Numbered from the stretch's first letter, positions 8,411-18,339 are shown. The stretch is DNA of 64,000 nucleotides from Streptomyces gobiensis (GCF_021216675.1 NZ_CP086120.1:4090501-4154500); one strand, 5' to 3'. Translations and numbers: made by a program. The notes: generated by a model from the sequence alone, not told the origin.

Positions 8411-9496
8411 ATGTCCGCCACTATCAACGCCTACGCTGTCACTCATCAGTGGCGGGGCATCATCGAGGAGTACCGCGACCGGCTGCCGGTCAGCGAGACG
8501 ACCCCGGTAGTGACCCTCCGTGAGGGTGGCACTCCGCTGGTGCCCGCCCAGGTGCTCTCCGAGCGCACCGGGTGCGAGGTGCACCTCAAGGTCGAGGGGG
8601 CCAACCCCACCGGTTCCTTCAAGGACCGGGGCATGACCATGGCCATCTCCAAGGCGAAGGAGAACGGCGCCCAGGCCGTCATCTGCGCCTCCACCGGCAA
8701 TACGTCCGCCTCCGCCGCCGCCTACGCGGTACGCGCCGGAATGGTCTGCGCCGTGCTCGTTCCGCAGGGCAAGATCGCGCTGGGCAAGATGGGCCAGGCC
8801 CTGGTGCACGGCTCGAAGATCCTCCAGGTCGACGGCAACTTCGACGACTGTCTCACCCTCGCCCGCGGGCTGTCCGAGAACTACCCGGTGGCGCTGGTGA
8901 ATTCGGTCAACCCGGCCCGTATCGAGGGCCAGAAGACCGCCGCCTTCGAGGTCGTCGACATGCTCGGTGACGCTCCCGACATCCACGTCCTGCCGGTCGG
9001 CAACGCCGGGAACATCACGGCCTATTGGCGGGGCTACCAGGAGTACGCCGCCGATGGCCCCGCCGCCCGTACGCCCCGGATGTGGGGATTCCAGGCCTCC
9101 GGCTCCGCGCCGATCGTCCGCGGCGAGCCGGTGAAGGACCCGCACACCATCGCCACCGCGATCCGGATCGGCAACCCCGCGTCCTGGACGCAGGCCGAGC
9201 GGGCCCGGGACGAGTCCGGCGGCCTCATCGATGAGGTGACCGACCGTCAGATCCTCGCCGCCTACCGGCTGCTCTCGGCCCAGGAGGGCGTCTTCGTGGA
9301 GCCCGCCTCAGCCGCCTCCGTGGCCGGGCTGCTGAAGGCCGCCGAGGAGGGCAGGATCGACCCTGGGCAGCGCATTGTCTGTACGGTCACCGGCAATGGC
9401 CTCAAGGACCCCGACTGGGCCGTCGCGGGCGCACCGCAGCCGGTTACCGTGCCGGTTGACGCCGCTGCCGCGGCCGCGCGGCTCGGTCTCGCGTGA
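8411..9496 (+). CDS. thrC: Threonine synthase
   Basis: It converts O-phosphohomoserine to threonine with PLP. The protein is a compact actinobacterial-type ThrC of about 361 residues, with the PLP Lys in NPTGSFKDRGM. Phosphate-binding CASTGNTSASAAAYA and PVGNAGNITAYW follow, and VTGNGLKDPD lies near the C-terminus. ATG 8402 overlaps the hom stop. ATG 8411 is preferred because AAGGGG at 8395-8400 is then 10 bases upstream. Coupling to hom is expected either way. Confidence 0.95.
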   Translation: MSATINAYAVTHQWRGIIEEYRDRLPVSETTPVVTLREGGTPLVPAQVLSERTGCEVHLKVEGANPTGSFKDRGMTMAISKAKENGAQAVICASTGNTSASAAAYAVRAGMVCAVLVPQGKIALGKMGQALVHGSKILQVDGNFDDCLTLARGLSENYPVALVNSVNPARIEGQKTAAFEVVDMLGDAPDIHVLPVGNAGNITAYWRGYQEYAADGPAARTPRMWGFQASGSAPIVRGEPVKDPHTIATAIRIGNPASWTQAERARDESGGLIDEVTDRQILAAYRLLSAQEGVFVEPASAASVAGLLKAAEEGRIDPGQRIVCTVTGNGLKDPDWAVAGAPQPVTVPVDAAAAAARLGLA

Positions 9497-9533
9497 ACCA
9501 CCTGCTACGGTCTTGTCAGCTTCGTCGTCTGGT

Positions 9534-9561
9534 TGTTGACTGCATGCGACTGTTGACTGCA
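9534..9561. repeat. Short direct repeat upstream of thrB
   Basis: TGTTGACTGCA occurs twice, at 9534-9544 and 9551-9561, 17 bp apart. Each copy contains TTGACT, a -35-like hexamer. The repeat lies in the 270-bp gap between thrC and thrB and could be a regulator site or overlapping promoters. The rest of this gap shows nothing further that I can name. Confidence 0.45.
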
Positions 9562-9766
9562 CAGGCCACATAGGAGCACGGGCGGAGTACGACACGCATC
9601 GTGCGCCTCCTGTGCGCCCTATGTCGCCAGTGAACCTTCCTTCGATAGGCTGTTACTCATCCCCACCCGGTGCGCGCGCATGTGCCACGGGTCTAGGAGC
9701 CGGTCCGGCAGGTGCCGCGGTGTCCGGGGAGTTGCTCGCAAACCAACCAAGGAGAGTCATCGAGCG

Positions 9767-10708
9767 ATGGCCGGTCCAGCGTTCCGCGCCGCCGCCGTCC
9801 GGGTGCGCGTCCCTGCCACCAGCGCCAATCTTGGCCCCGGCTTCGACGCCCTCGGCCTGGCGCTGGGGCTCTATGACGATGTGGTGGTCCGCGTCGCCGA
9901 GTCCGGGCTGCATATCGACATCGCGGGCGAGGGGGCCGACACCCTGCCCCGGAATGAGGACCATCTGCTCGTGCGCTCGCTGCGTACGGCCTTCGACCTG
10001 CTCGGCGGCCAGCCTCGTGGTCTGGAGGTCGTCTGCGCCAACCGCATCCCGCACGGCCGCGGCCTGGGCTCCTCCTCGGCCGCGATCTGCGCGGGCATAG
10101 TCGCCGCCCGCGCGGTGACCACCGGTGGCGCGGAGAAGCTGGACGACACGGCGCTGCTGGAGCTGGCCACCGAGATCGAGGGCCACCCGGACAATGTCGC
10201 CGCCTGTCTGCTCGGCGGATTCACCCTCGCCTGGACCGATGGCGGCGCCGCCCGGGCGATTAGAATGGAACCTGCGGATTCCATCGTTCCGGTGGTCTTC
10301 GTGCCCGCGAAGCCGGTACTGACCGAGACCGCCCGCGGACTGCTTCCACGTACGGTCCCGCATATCGACGCGGCCGCCAACGCGGGCCGGGCCGCGCTTC
10401 TCGTAGAGGCGCTGACCAGGCGTCCTGAGCTGCTGCTGCCCGCCACCGAGGACCGGCTGCACCAGGAGTACCGTGCTCCGGCGATGGCCGAGAGCGTTGA
10501 GCTTGTGAACCGACTGCGCGCCGATGGCGTCCCAGCAGTCATCTCCGGCGCGGGCCCCACGGTCCTCGCGCTGGTGGCACCACCTATGACCAGCGCGGCC
10601 GAGAAGGTCGCACAGGCCGCGGGAGAGGGGTGGGCCGCGAACCGGCTGGCCCTGGACTCCGCGGGAGCCAGTGTGCTGCCGCTCACCGGCGCCAGCACCG
10701 GGCAGTGA
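9767..10708 (+). CDS. thrB: Homoserine kinase
   Basis: It phosphorylates homoserine to O-phosphohomoserine, the ThrC substrate. The ATG at 9767 follows AAGGAGAG at 9749-9756; the longer in-frame reading from 9680 adds an unrelated Arg-rich stretch and is rejected. The 313-residue protein is a GHMP kinase: VRVPATSANLGPGFDALGLA at the N-terminus, the ATP-binding PHGRGLGSSSAAICAG near 95-110, and VISGAGPTVLAL near 255. Separation from thrC by about 270 bp suggests its own promoter. Confidence 0.96.
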   Translation: MAGPAFRAAAVRVRVPATSANLGPGFDALGLALGLYDDVVVRVAESGLHIDIAGEGADTLPRNEDHLLVRSLRTAFDLLGGQPRGLEVVCANRIPHGRGLGSSSAAICAGIVAARAVTTGGAEKLDDTALLELATEIEGHPDNVAACLLGGFTLAWTDGGAARAIRMEPADSIVPVVFVPAKPVLTETARGLLPRTVPHIDAAANAGRAALLVEALTRRPELLLPATEDRLHQEYRAPAMAESVELVNRLRADGVPAVISGAGPTVLALVAPPMTSAAEKVAQAAGEGWAANRLALDSAGASVLPLTGASTGQ

Positions 10709-11063
10709 CGCGATTGCCGGTAATGGAGAGGGGGAATGTTTGTTGGATCCGGTAGTGTTAACCTCAAGTCTGCACTCGCAGCCGCATTGGTGCGGTGCAC
10801 AGTGTCCCCATCCGGGACCACCCCCTCTTCCGGGAGCTTCCCACACTGTCTGAGCAGCCTGCCGAGCAGTGTCGACCACGCTCCGGAACCGGCGCGACCG
10901 ACGTACGTCATCCTCTCGCGCCACTCAATGAACTGATTCCTCCGCCGTACGCACAGGCGGGACCACCGCCCCGGCACGGTCACCGAAACAAGGACCGCAG
11001 CCGGACAGCACAACCGGTCGCCGAGCCAGACAGGCCGACGTCCGCTCCAGGGAAGGACCCTTC
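10709..11063 (+). promoter_or_regulatory. rho 5' leader and promoter region
   Basis: The 355-bp gap between thrB and rho contains TAGTGT and TAACCT near 10752-10763, either of which could be a -10 element, without a convincing -35. A small open frame with a good Shine-Dalgarno lies inside (separate entry). Long rho leaders elsewhere carry autogenous Rho-dependent attenuators. Here the leader is C-rich in its middle part (about 10800-10850, CCCCATCCGGGACCACCCCC), which could serve as a Rho loading site. Confidence 0.45.
10736..10936 (+). CDS. Possible rho leader peptide (66 codons)
   Basis: ATG 10736 has GGAG at 10725-10728 with ideal 7-base spacing. The frame encodes a Ser/Pro-rich peptide starting MFVGSGSVNLKSALAAALV and stopping at 10936, about 130 bp before rho. 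It has no recognisable domain. If transcription starts near 10765, as the -10 candidates suggest, the ATG would lie upstream of the transcript and the frame would be meaningless. Confidence 0.2.
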   Translation: MFVGSGSVNLKSALAAALVRCTVSPSGTTPSSGSFPHCLSSLPSSVDHAPEPARPTYVILSRHSMN

Positions 11064-13064
11064 GTGAGCGACACCACCGATCTGATGGGCGTGAACGCCG
11101 ACGCGCCTGCTAAGGACGCTTCTGCCGCGCCTGCCTCTGGTGCTGCCTCCGGCACCGCCGGACGGCGGCGCCGTTCCGGCACCGGCCTTGACGGCATGGT
11201 CCTGGCGGAGCTGCAGCAGGTCGCTTCCAGCCTCGGAATCAAGGGCACCGCGCGGATGCGGAAGAGCCAGCTGATCGAGGTCATCAAGGAGAAGCAGGCC
11301 GGGGGCTCCGGCGGTACGGACACCGCCAAGCCTGCCGACGCCGAGACCAAGCCGAAGCGCCGGGCCACCTCACGGGCCCGTACGGGTGACGTGACCGCGG
11401 ATGCCGCGACCGGCGAGAAGCCGGCCGCCCAGCAGCAGATCGACATCCCCGGCCAGCCCGCCAGCGATGAGGCCCCCGCGACCGGCCGTCGCGCCAAGGC
11501 CGCCGACAAGAGCGCCGCCGCTGAGAGCAAGGCCGAAGGCAGGGCCGACCGCAAGGCAGACGCCTCGGCGGCCGTCAAGACCGACGCCAAGACCGAGGCC
11601 AAGAGCGAGGTCAAGTCCGAGACCGGCACCGCCGACACCAAGGCGGAGGCCGCCGAGGGCAGGACCGACGCCGCCAAGGGCGAGGGCAAGCAGCAGGACC
11701 GCCAGCCCAAGCGTGACCGCCAGCGTGACCGCCGCAAGGGCGGCGACGGTGGCGGCGGCGGTGGCGGCCAGGGCCCGCAGGGCGGCCAGGGCGGCGGCCA
11801 GCGCCAGAGCCGTGACGAAGACGACTTCGAGGGGGGCCGCCGGGGCCGTCGCGGCCGCTACCGGGACCGCCGGGGCCGTCGTGGCCGCGAGGACTTCAAC
11901 GAGCCGCAGGTCTCCGAGGACGATGTCCTGATCCCCGTCGCGGGCATTCTGGACATCCTCGACAACTACGCCTTCGTCCGGACCTCCGGCTACCTGCCGG
12001 GCCCGAACGACGTCTATGTCTCCCTCGCCCAGGTCCGTAAGAACGGCCTGCGCAAGGGTGACCACGTCACCGGCGCGGTCCGCCAGCCGCGTGAAGGCGA
12101 GCGGCGCGAGAAGTTCAACGCCCTGGTCCGGCTCGACTCGGTGAACGGCATGACGCCCGAAACCGGCCGCGCCCGCCCGGACTTCTCCAAGCTCACCCCC
12201 CTGTACCCGCAGGACCGGCTGCGGCTGGAGAGCGACCCGGGCGCGCTGACGACCCGGATCATCGATCTGGTCGCGCCCATCGGCAAGGGCCAGCGAGGAC
12301 TGATCGTGTCGCCGCCGAAGGCCGGCAAGACCATGATCATGCAGGCGGTGGCCAACGCCATCACCCACAACAACCCCGAGTGCCACCTGATGGTCGTCCT
12401 CGTCGACGAGCGGCCCGAAGAGGTCACCGACATGCAGCGGTCGGTCAAGGGCGAGGTCATCTCCTCGACCTTCGACCGCCCCGCCGAGGACCACACCACC
12501 GTCGCCGAGCTGGCCATCGAGCGCGCCAAGCGCCTGGTCGAGCTGGGCCACGATGTGGTCGTCCTGCTGGACTCCATCACCCGCCTGGGCCGCGCCTACA
12601 ACCTCGCGGCTCCCGCCTCCGGCCGGATCCTCTCCGGCGGTGTCGACTCGACCGCGCTCTACCCACCGAAGAGGTTCTTCGGCGCCGCGCGGAACATCGA
12701 GGACGGCGGCTCGCTGACCATCCTGGCCACCGCGCTGGTGGAGACCGGCTCGCGGATGGACGAGGTGATCTTCGAGGAGTTCAAGGGCACCGGCAACATG
12801 GAGCTCAAGCTCGACCGGAAGCTCTCCGACAAGCGGATCTTCCCGGCGGTGGACGTGGACGCGTCCGGCACCCGTAAGGAAGAGATCCTGATGGGCAGCG
12901 ATGAGCTGGCCATCGTCTGGAAGCTCCGTCGGGTACTGCACGCGCTGGACCAGCAGCAGGCGATTGAGCTGCTGCTGGACAAGATGAGGCAGACCAAGTC
13001 AAACGGCGAGTTCCTCATGCAGATCCAGAAGACCACCCCGACCCCGGGCAACGGCGGCGACTAG
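11064..13064 (+). CDS. rho: Transcription termination factor Rho
   Basis: This is a hexameric RNA-dependent ATPase that terminates transcription. The GTG at 11064 follows AGGGAAGGA. The 666-residue protein has a Rho N-terminal helical domain (LAELQQVASSLGIKGTARMR, about 40-75). A low-complexity insertion of about 200 residues follows (Lys/Ala/Glu/Asp, then QDRQPKRDRQRDRR and a Gly/Arg tract), as is typical of actinobacterial Rho. The S1-like primary RNA-binding domain is near 285-350 (ILDNYAFVRTSGYLPG). The ATPase domain has Walker A PPKAGKT near 413-420, Walker B VVLLDSITRLGRAYN and Q-loop SGGVDSTALYPPKRF. E. coli Rho is 419 residues; the excess is the insertion. Confidence 0.98.
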   Translation: MSDTTDLMGVNADAPAKDASAAPASGAASGTAGRRRRSGTGLDGMVLAELQQVASSLGIKGTARMRKSQLIEVIKEKQAGGSGGTDTAKPADAETKPKRRATSRARTGDVTADAATGEKPAAQQQIDIPGQPASDEAPATGRRAKAADKSAAAESKAEGRADRKADASAAVKTDAKTEAKSEVKSETGTADTKAEAAEGRTDAAKGEGKQQDRQPKRDRQRDRRKGGDGGGGGGGQGPQGGQGGGQRQSRDEDDFEGGRRGRRGRYRDRRGRRGREDFNEPQVSEDDVLIPVAGILDILDNYAFVRTSGYLPGPNDVYVSLAQVRKNGLRKGDHVTGAVRQPREGERREKFNALVRLDSVNGMTPETGRARPDFSKLTPLYPQDRLRLESDPGALTTRIIDLVAPIGKGQRGLIVSPPKAGKTMIMQAVANAITHNNPECHLMVVLVDERPEEVTDMQRSVKGEVISSTFDRPAEDHTTVAELAIERAKRLVELGHDVVVLLDSITRLGRAYNLAAPASGRILSGGVDSTALYPPKRFFGAARNIEDGGSLTILATALVETGSRMDEVIFEEFKGTGNMELKLDRKLSDKRIFPAVDVDASGTRKEEILMGSDELAIVWKLRRVLHALDQQQAIELLLDKMRQTKSNGEFLMQIQKTTPTPGNGGD

Positions 13065-13172
13065 TCTTTAACGCCGCTCTCGCACTGGTCGGCGCCTGGG
13101 GCGCCTCTCAGGCTTCGAGCCGCTGCGCCGGACTCCGTCCGGCGGTGGTGGCTGAGCCCCGTCGGAGCTCAC

Positions 13173-13204
13173 ACGGGCGCGTACCCCTAGGGGTACGCGC
13201 CCGT
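13173..13204 (+). terminator. Perfect 32-bp palindrome downstream of rho
   Basis: The 32 bases read identically on both strands, centred on CCCCTAGGGG; in RNA this makes a 14-bp stem with a 4-base loop. There is no U-tract after it. It lies 109 bp after the rho stop and is the likely 3' end of the transcript. Confidence 0.65.
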
Positions 13205-13616
13205 CGGCGTTGTCCCCAGCCCCGCCCCTTCCCGTAACTGGGGGCTGCCGCCCCCAGACCCCCACCCCGTGTTGTGGGCACTCGCAGCCCCGCGAGGGGC
13301 TGTGGGTGGGCACAACCCCGGGCCACCGGCCCGCACCGGCCAACCCCCGGGGCCCCGGGGCGAAGCCCCGGTTTCCGGGAAGGGGTGGGTATTGGGGAAA
13401 GCCCACCCCAGACGGGCAGCAGCACCCCCCTGCGCGGCGGAGCCGCATATCGGTGCAGCCGTGAGGGCGGGGGCGCCCGGGCGTGGGGCAGCGCCCCCGC
13501 CGCAGAGCCGCACCGTCAAACCCCGGGGGCCCGGGGCGAAGCCCCGCCACGCGGCGGAGCCGCATATCGGTACAGCCGGGAAGGGGCGGGTATAGGGGAA
13601 ACCCCACCCGGGCGCC
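13205..13616. repeat. Intergenic GC-rich palindromic repeat locus B
   Basis: This is a 412-bp array of the same modules as at locus A, mostly in opposite orientation. It includes CTGGGGGCTGCCGCCCCCAG near 13240, GTTGTGGGCA near 13274 paired with TGGGCACAAC near 13309, and GGGGCCCCGGGGCGAAGCCCC near 13350. Two copies of a CGGCGGAGCCGCATATCGGT module follow, near 13437 and 13554. Several hairpins nest within it. No gene is supported here, and I see nothing identifiable in the remaining bases to 13844. Confidence 0.8.
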
Positions 13617-13844
13617 CCGGCGGTGAGAGCTTGGCCACACGGGGCTGCCGGACCGCACCCCGCGGACGCGACCGCTCCGGAGCGCGTCGTCGCAGGCAGA
13701 AGGGGGCAAGACGCCCCCGTACGCCGCCTAACCGACTCTTGATCGTTTATCGGGACCTCATAACCGTTTGTGCAACCCTTCGGCGGAACTCGACGTCTAA
13801 CGGACGTATTGCCGGAGAGCAGGACTGAGCCACGAGGTACACAG

Positions 13845-14993
13845 ATGGCGGACGAGAGCACCAGCGATCGGGCGGCCAGGAGCCGCTCCGGTGTCATACG
13901 CGCCACCGGACGCCGCCGTAAGCGCCGAACCGCACGGCAGCGGGCGCTGCGCATCACCGCCTGGACAGTGGCGGGCGGGCTCCTCGTCGGCGGCGCCGGT
14001 CTCGGATACGTCTACGTCAAGCTCAACGGCAATATCTCCGGCGTTGACATCAACGCCGCCCTCGGCCCCGACCGGCCGGAGGACATACCCAACGGCTCCC
14101 TGGACATCCTCGTCCTCGGCTCCGACTCCCGCAGCGGCGACAACGCCAAATACGGCCAGGACGAGGGCGGCGCCCGCTCCGACACCGCGATGATCGTCCA
14201 CATCTACGAGGACCACAAAAGTGCCAGCGTCGTCTCCATACCCCGCGACACCCTCGTCGACCGCCCGGCGTGCGAGGCGAGCGAGGCGAGAGAGGCGAGA
14301 GAGGCGAGAGAGGGCGGCAGCGTGCCGCCCGCCCGGCGGGCCATGTTCAATGAGTCGTACCAGCTCGGCGGCCCGGCCTGCGCCGTCAAGACCGTCGAGT
14401 CGATGACCGGCATCCGGATGGATCACTACATGGAAGTCGACTTCACCGGCTTCGAGGAGCTCATCGACACCCTCGGTGGCGTGGAGATCACCACCACCAA
14501 GGCGATCCACGACAAGAGCAGTCACCTCAATCTGGACCCGGGCACCCACACCCTGGGCGGTGAGCAGGCGCTCGGCCTGGTCCGCACCCGCAAGGGCGTC
14601 GGCGACGGCAGTGACCTGGGCCGTATCCAGCTGCAGCAGGCCTTTGTGAAGGCCCTGATCGACCAGATCAAGAACGTCGGGGTGCTCAGCAACCCGAAGA
14701 AGCTTCTCGACCTCGCCGATACCGGCACCTCGGCGCTCACCACCGACTCCGACCTCGCCTCGGTCAACTCCCTGACCGGCCTGGCCAAGGTGCTGCGGGG
14801 CATCGGCTCCGACGACATCAACATGGTGACCCTGCCGGTGGCCTACGACCAGAACGACCCCAACCGGGTGGTGCCGCTCCCGGCGCAGTCCCGCCAGGTC
14901 TGGCAGGCGCTCAGGGCGGACCAGCCGATACCGGAGTCCGCTACCAAGGACTCGGCCGGCGAGGAGACCGACGCCCACGGCCTCGTACGCTGA
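13845..14993 (+). CDS. LytR-CpsA-Psr (LCP) family cell-wall glycopolymer ligase
   Basis: LCP enzymes transfer undecaprenyl-linked anionic polymers to peptidoglycan outside the membrane. ATG 13845 follows GAGG and starts MADESTSDRAARS; the frame from 13770 adds nothing family-like. The 382-residue protein has a basic N-terminus, one membrane anchor near residues 30-55 (TAWTVAGGLLVGGAGLGYVYV) and an extracellular LCP domain. Domain motifs are ILVLGSDSR, RSDTAMIVHI, SIPRDT, a YMEVDFTGFEELIDTLGGVE block and LGLVRTRK. An acidic/basic repeat (EASEAREAREAREGG) interrupts the domain just after SIPRDTLVDRP; see the repeat entry. A WecA-like transferase is encoded about 4 kb downstream. Confidence 0.92.
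   Translation: MADESTSDRAARSRSGVIRATGRRRKRRTARQRALRITAWTVAGGLLVGGAGLGYVYVKLNGNISGVDINAALGPDRPEDIPNGSLDILVLGSDSRSGDNAKYGQDEGGARSDTAMIVHIYEDHKSASVVSIPRDTLVDRPACEASEAREAREAREGGSVPPARRAMFNESYQLGGPACAVKTVESMTGIRMDHYMEVDFTGFEELIDTLGGVEITTTKAIHDKSSHLNLDPGTHTLGGEQALGLVRTRKGVGDGSDLGRIQLQQAFVKALIDQIKNVGVLSNPKKLLDLADTGTSALTTDSDLASVNSLTGLAKVLRGIGSDDINMVTLPVAYDQNDPNRVVPLPAQSRQVWQALRADQPIPESATKDSAGEETDAHGLVR
14272..14312 (+). repeat. 9-bp tandem repeat inside the LCP gene
   Basis: The unit GNGAGGCGA is repeated about 4.5 times, keeping frame and encoding Glu-Ala-(Ser/Arg) triplets. It lies in a loop after the conserved SIPRDT motif, so length changes by multiples of 9 bp would be tolerated. Confidence 0.75.
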
Positions 14994-15203
14994 CCGGAAC
15001 ATCACTGGTCAGGGGCCTTCGGGGCGCACCCCGGAGAAGCAACCACCCACGGACATCAGCCACCGACCCCCCGGCCCACCCCGGAATAGGGCTCCCCCGT
15101 TTTGGGAGGTACGGCCAGTAGTGGCAAACTGGTACGTCGGCCCCGGTTCACGCACGGCAATCCCGCCCAGCGACCCGGCGCCCTCCCGAACCTAGGAGAC
15201 ACC

Positions 15204-15422
15204 TTGAAGCGCGATATTCACCCGGAGTACGTCGAGACCCAGGTCAGCTGCACCTGTGGCGCCTCGTTCACCACCCGTAGCACCGTTTCCGAGGGCGCTA
15301 TCCGCGCCGACGTGTGCTCTGAGTGCCACCCGTTCTACACCGGCAAGCAGAAGATTCTCGACACCGGTGGCCGCGTGGCCCGCTTCGAGGCGCGTTTCGG
15401 CAAGAAGGCTGGGTCCAAGTAG
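15204..15422 (+). CDS. rpmE: 50S ribosomal protein L31 (zinc-binding type)
   Basis: The TTG at 15204 after TAGGAGAC gives the standard N-terminus MKRDIHPEYVETQVSCTCG; longer readings from 15102 are spurious. The 72-residue protein has CTCG near 16-18 and CSECH near 37-40, the four-ligand zinc site of C+ type L31 proteins. It precedes prfA, so ribosome and release-factor genes are neighbours here. Confidence 0.95.
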   Translation: MKRDIHPEYVETQVSCTCGASFTTRSTVSEGAIRADVCSECHPFYTGKQKILDTGGRVARFEARFGKKAGSK

Positions 15423-15431
15423 CGACCCCAC

Positions 15432-15479
15432 AGCGCCGGTTCCCGGTCGCCCCTCCGGGCGGCGCGGGACCGGCGCTTT
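15432..15479 (+). terminator. Intrinsic-type terminator after rpmE
   Basis: AGCGCCGGTTCCCG at 15432-15445 pairs with CGGGACCGGCGCT at 15465-15477 with a one-base bulge, and is followed by TTTGT. It lies 10 bp past the rpmE stop. Confidence 0.75.
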
Positions 15480-15557
15480 GTCGTCCCAGGCCATGTCCCA
15501 CCCGTCCCGCTTGGCCCAAGCCCCGCGCCCATCCCTTCTTCCAGTGAGGAACCCCCG

Positions 15558-16628
<1,071 letters not shown>

Positions 16629-16659
16629 ACGCTCGTACGGGACGGGTGGGAAGAAGACC

Positions 16660-17541
16660 ATGCAGCAATCTCCCGGGGGGCGACCCCCGTACCCCCGAGG
16701 ACTTCTTCTGGCCGAGGTGGCACAGGCCACCCAGCGGCTGGCCGACGCCGGTGTGCCCTCCCCGCGTTTTGACGCGGAGGAGCTGGCGGCGTTCGTTCAC
16801 GGCGTCAAACGCGGTGAGCTGCACCGCGTCGCCGACGCCGACTTCGATGCCCGGTACTGGGAAGCCATCGCCCGCCGGGAGGCGCGCGAGCCGCTGCAGC
16901 ACATCACCGGCCGCGCCTTCTTCCGCTATCTCGAACTGCAGGTCGGCAAGGGCGTCTTCGTGCCACGCCCGGAGACCGAGTCCGTGGTCGGCTGGGCGAT
17001 AGACGCCGTACGTGCCATGGATGTCGCCGAGCCGCTGATCGTCGATCTGTGCACCGGTTCCGGCGCCATCGCCCTCGCGCTCGCCCAGGAGGTGCCGCGC
17101 TCCCGGGTGCACGCTGTCGAGCTGGACGAGGGCGCCCTGCTCTGGGCCCGCAAGAACATCGAGGGCTCCCGCGTCACTCTGCATCCGGGTGACGCGCTGA
17201 CCGCCCTCGCCGAACTGGACGGCCAGGTTGACCTGGTCATCTCCAATCCGCCCTATATTCCACTCACGGAATGGGAGTATGTCGCTCCGGAGGCCCGCGA
17301 CCACGACCCACAGCTGGCGTTGTTCTCCGGGGAGGACGGACTCGACTTCATCCGCGGTCTTGAGCGCACCGCTCATCGGCTCCTGCGCCCCGGTGGGGTC
17401 GTTGTCGTTGAGCACGCCGACACCCAGGGCGGTCAAGTGCCGTGGGTGTTCGCGGAGGCCCGCGGCTGGGCCGACGCCGCGGATCATCCAGATCTGAACA
17501 ACCGGCCCCGCTTTACTACAGCCCGCAGGGAGGTGCCGTAA
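16660..17541 (+). CDS. prmC: Release factor glutamine methyltransferase
   Basis: PrmC N5-methylates the GGQ glutamine of release factors. The 293-residue protein has the N-terminal helical substrate domain (LAEVAQATQRLADAG). The SAM-binding motif is VDLCTGSGAIALALA near 130, and the diagnostic NPPY is in ISNPPYIPLTEWE near 195. It lies 31 bp after prfA, matching substrate and enzyme in one unit. Confidence 0.96.
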   Translation: MQQSPGGRPPYPRGLLLAEVAQATQRLADAGVPSPRFDAEELAAFVHGVKRGELHRVADADFDARYWEAIARREAREPLQHITGRAFFRYLELQVGKGVFVPRPETESVVGWAIDAVRAMDVAEPLIVDLCTGSGAIALALAQEVPRSRVHAVELDEGALLWARKNIEGSRVTLHPGDALTALAELDGQVDLVISNPPYIPLTEWEYVAPEARDHDPQLALFSGEDGLDFIRGLERTAHRLLRPGGVVVVEHADTQGGQVPWVFAEARGWADAADHPDLNNRPRFTTARREVP

Positions 17542-17691
17542 GTGACTCCGCCGTTCCGCGCTTAGACACGGGGTGGCTTCCCCCCTCAGCCCGACGGCTG
17601 GGGCGAGGTCAAGCCCTGACCTCAATCCGAAGACAGATGGCCATCGTATGAGGACTGCGACACTTCCGCAGCCAGTTCAAGGAGGATTCCG

Positions 17692-18339
17692 ATGGCACGG
17701 CGTTACGACTGCACCGAAGCGACCGACCGCAAGACCGGCCTGCGCGAGGCCGCCTCAGCCGTCCGCCGCGGTGAGCTCGTCGTACTGCCCACGGACACGG
17801 TCTACGGCATCGGCGCCGACGCCTTCAGCCCGGATGCGGTGGGCGATCTGCTGGAGGCCAAGGGCCGTGGCCGCGGTATGCCCTCACCGGTGCTGGTCGG
17901 CTCCCCGAACACCCTGCACGGCCTGGTCACCGGCTTCTCCGAGCTGGCCTGGGAGCTGGTGGACGCCTTCTGGCCGGGCGCGCTGACCCTGGTCGCCAAG
18001 CACCAGCCGTCCCTCACCTGGGACTTGGGCGAGACCCATGGCACCGTCGCGATCCGTATGCCGCTGCATCCGGTCGCGATCGAACTGCTCAGTGACGTCG
18101 GCCCGATGGCGGTGTCCTCCGCCAACCTCACCGGATACCCGGCCCCGCAGACCTGCGACGCCGCACAGGACATGCTCGGCGACACGGTCGCCGTCTACCT
18201 CGACGGCGGGCAGACGCCGGACACCGTGCCCTCCTCGATCGTCGATGTCACGGGCAAGGTACCGGTTCTGCTGCGGGCGGGCGCCATCAGCGCCGATGAG
18301 CTGCGCAGGGTCGTACCTGATCTGAAGGAGGCCAGTTGA
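17692..18339 (+). CDS. tsaC: L-threonylcarbamoyladenylate synthase (Sua5/YrdC/YwlC)
   Basis: It makes threonylcarbamoyl-AMP for t6A37 modification of tRNAs that read ANN codons. The 215-residue protein consists of a YrdC domain only: LPTDTVYGIGADAFSP, KGRGRGMPSPVLVG, FWPGALTLV and PMAVSSANLTGYPAP. It lacks the extra Sua5 C-terminal domain. Start ATG 17692 follows a strong AAGGAGGA. The 150-bp gap to prmC contains nothing recognised. Confidence 0.95.
   Translation: MARRYDCTEATDRKTGLREAASAVRRGELVVLPTDTVYGIGADAFSPDAVGDLLEAKGRGRGMPSPVLVGSPNTLHGLVTGFSELAWELVDAFWPGALTLVAKHQPSLTWDLGETHGTVAIRMPLHPVAIELLSDVGPMAVSSANLTGYPAPQTCDAAQDMLGDTVAVYLDGGQTPDTVPSSIVDVTGKVPVLLRAGAISADELRRVVPDLKEAS

Noticed and set aside
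11370..12941. 523-codon minus-strand frame opposite rho
   Set aside because: Codon-position GC shows rho is the coding strand; the antisense product is low-complexity Val/Leu/Gly without any family match.
15083..15108. GGAAT upstream of rpmE as a SigR-type promoter
   Set aside because: A GGAAT is present at 15083-15087, but the nearest GTT is only 11 bp away, not the 16-18 bp needed for SigR.
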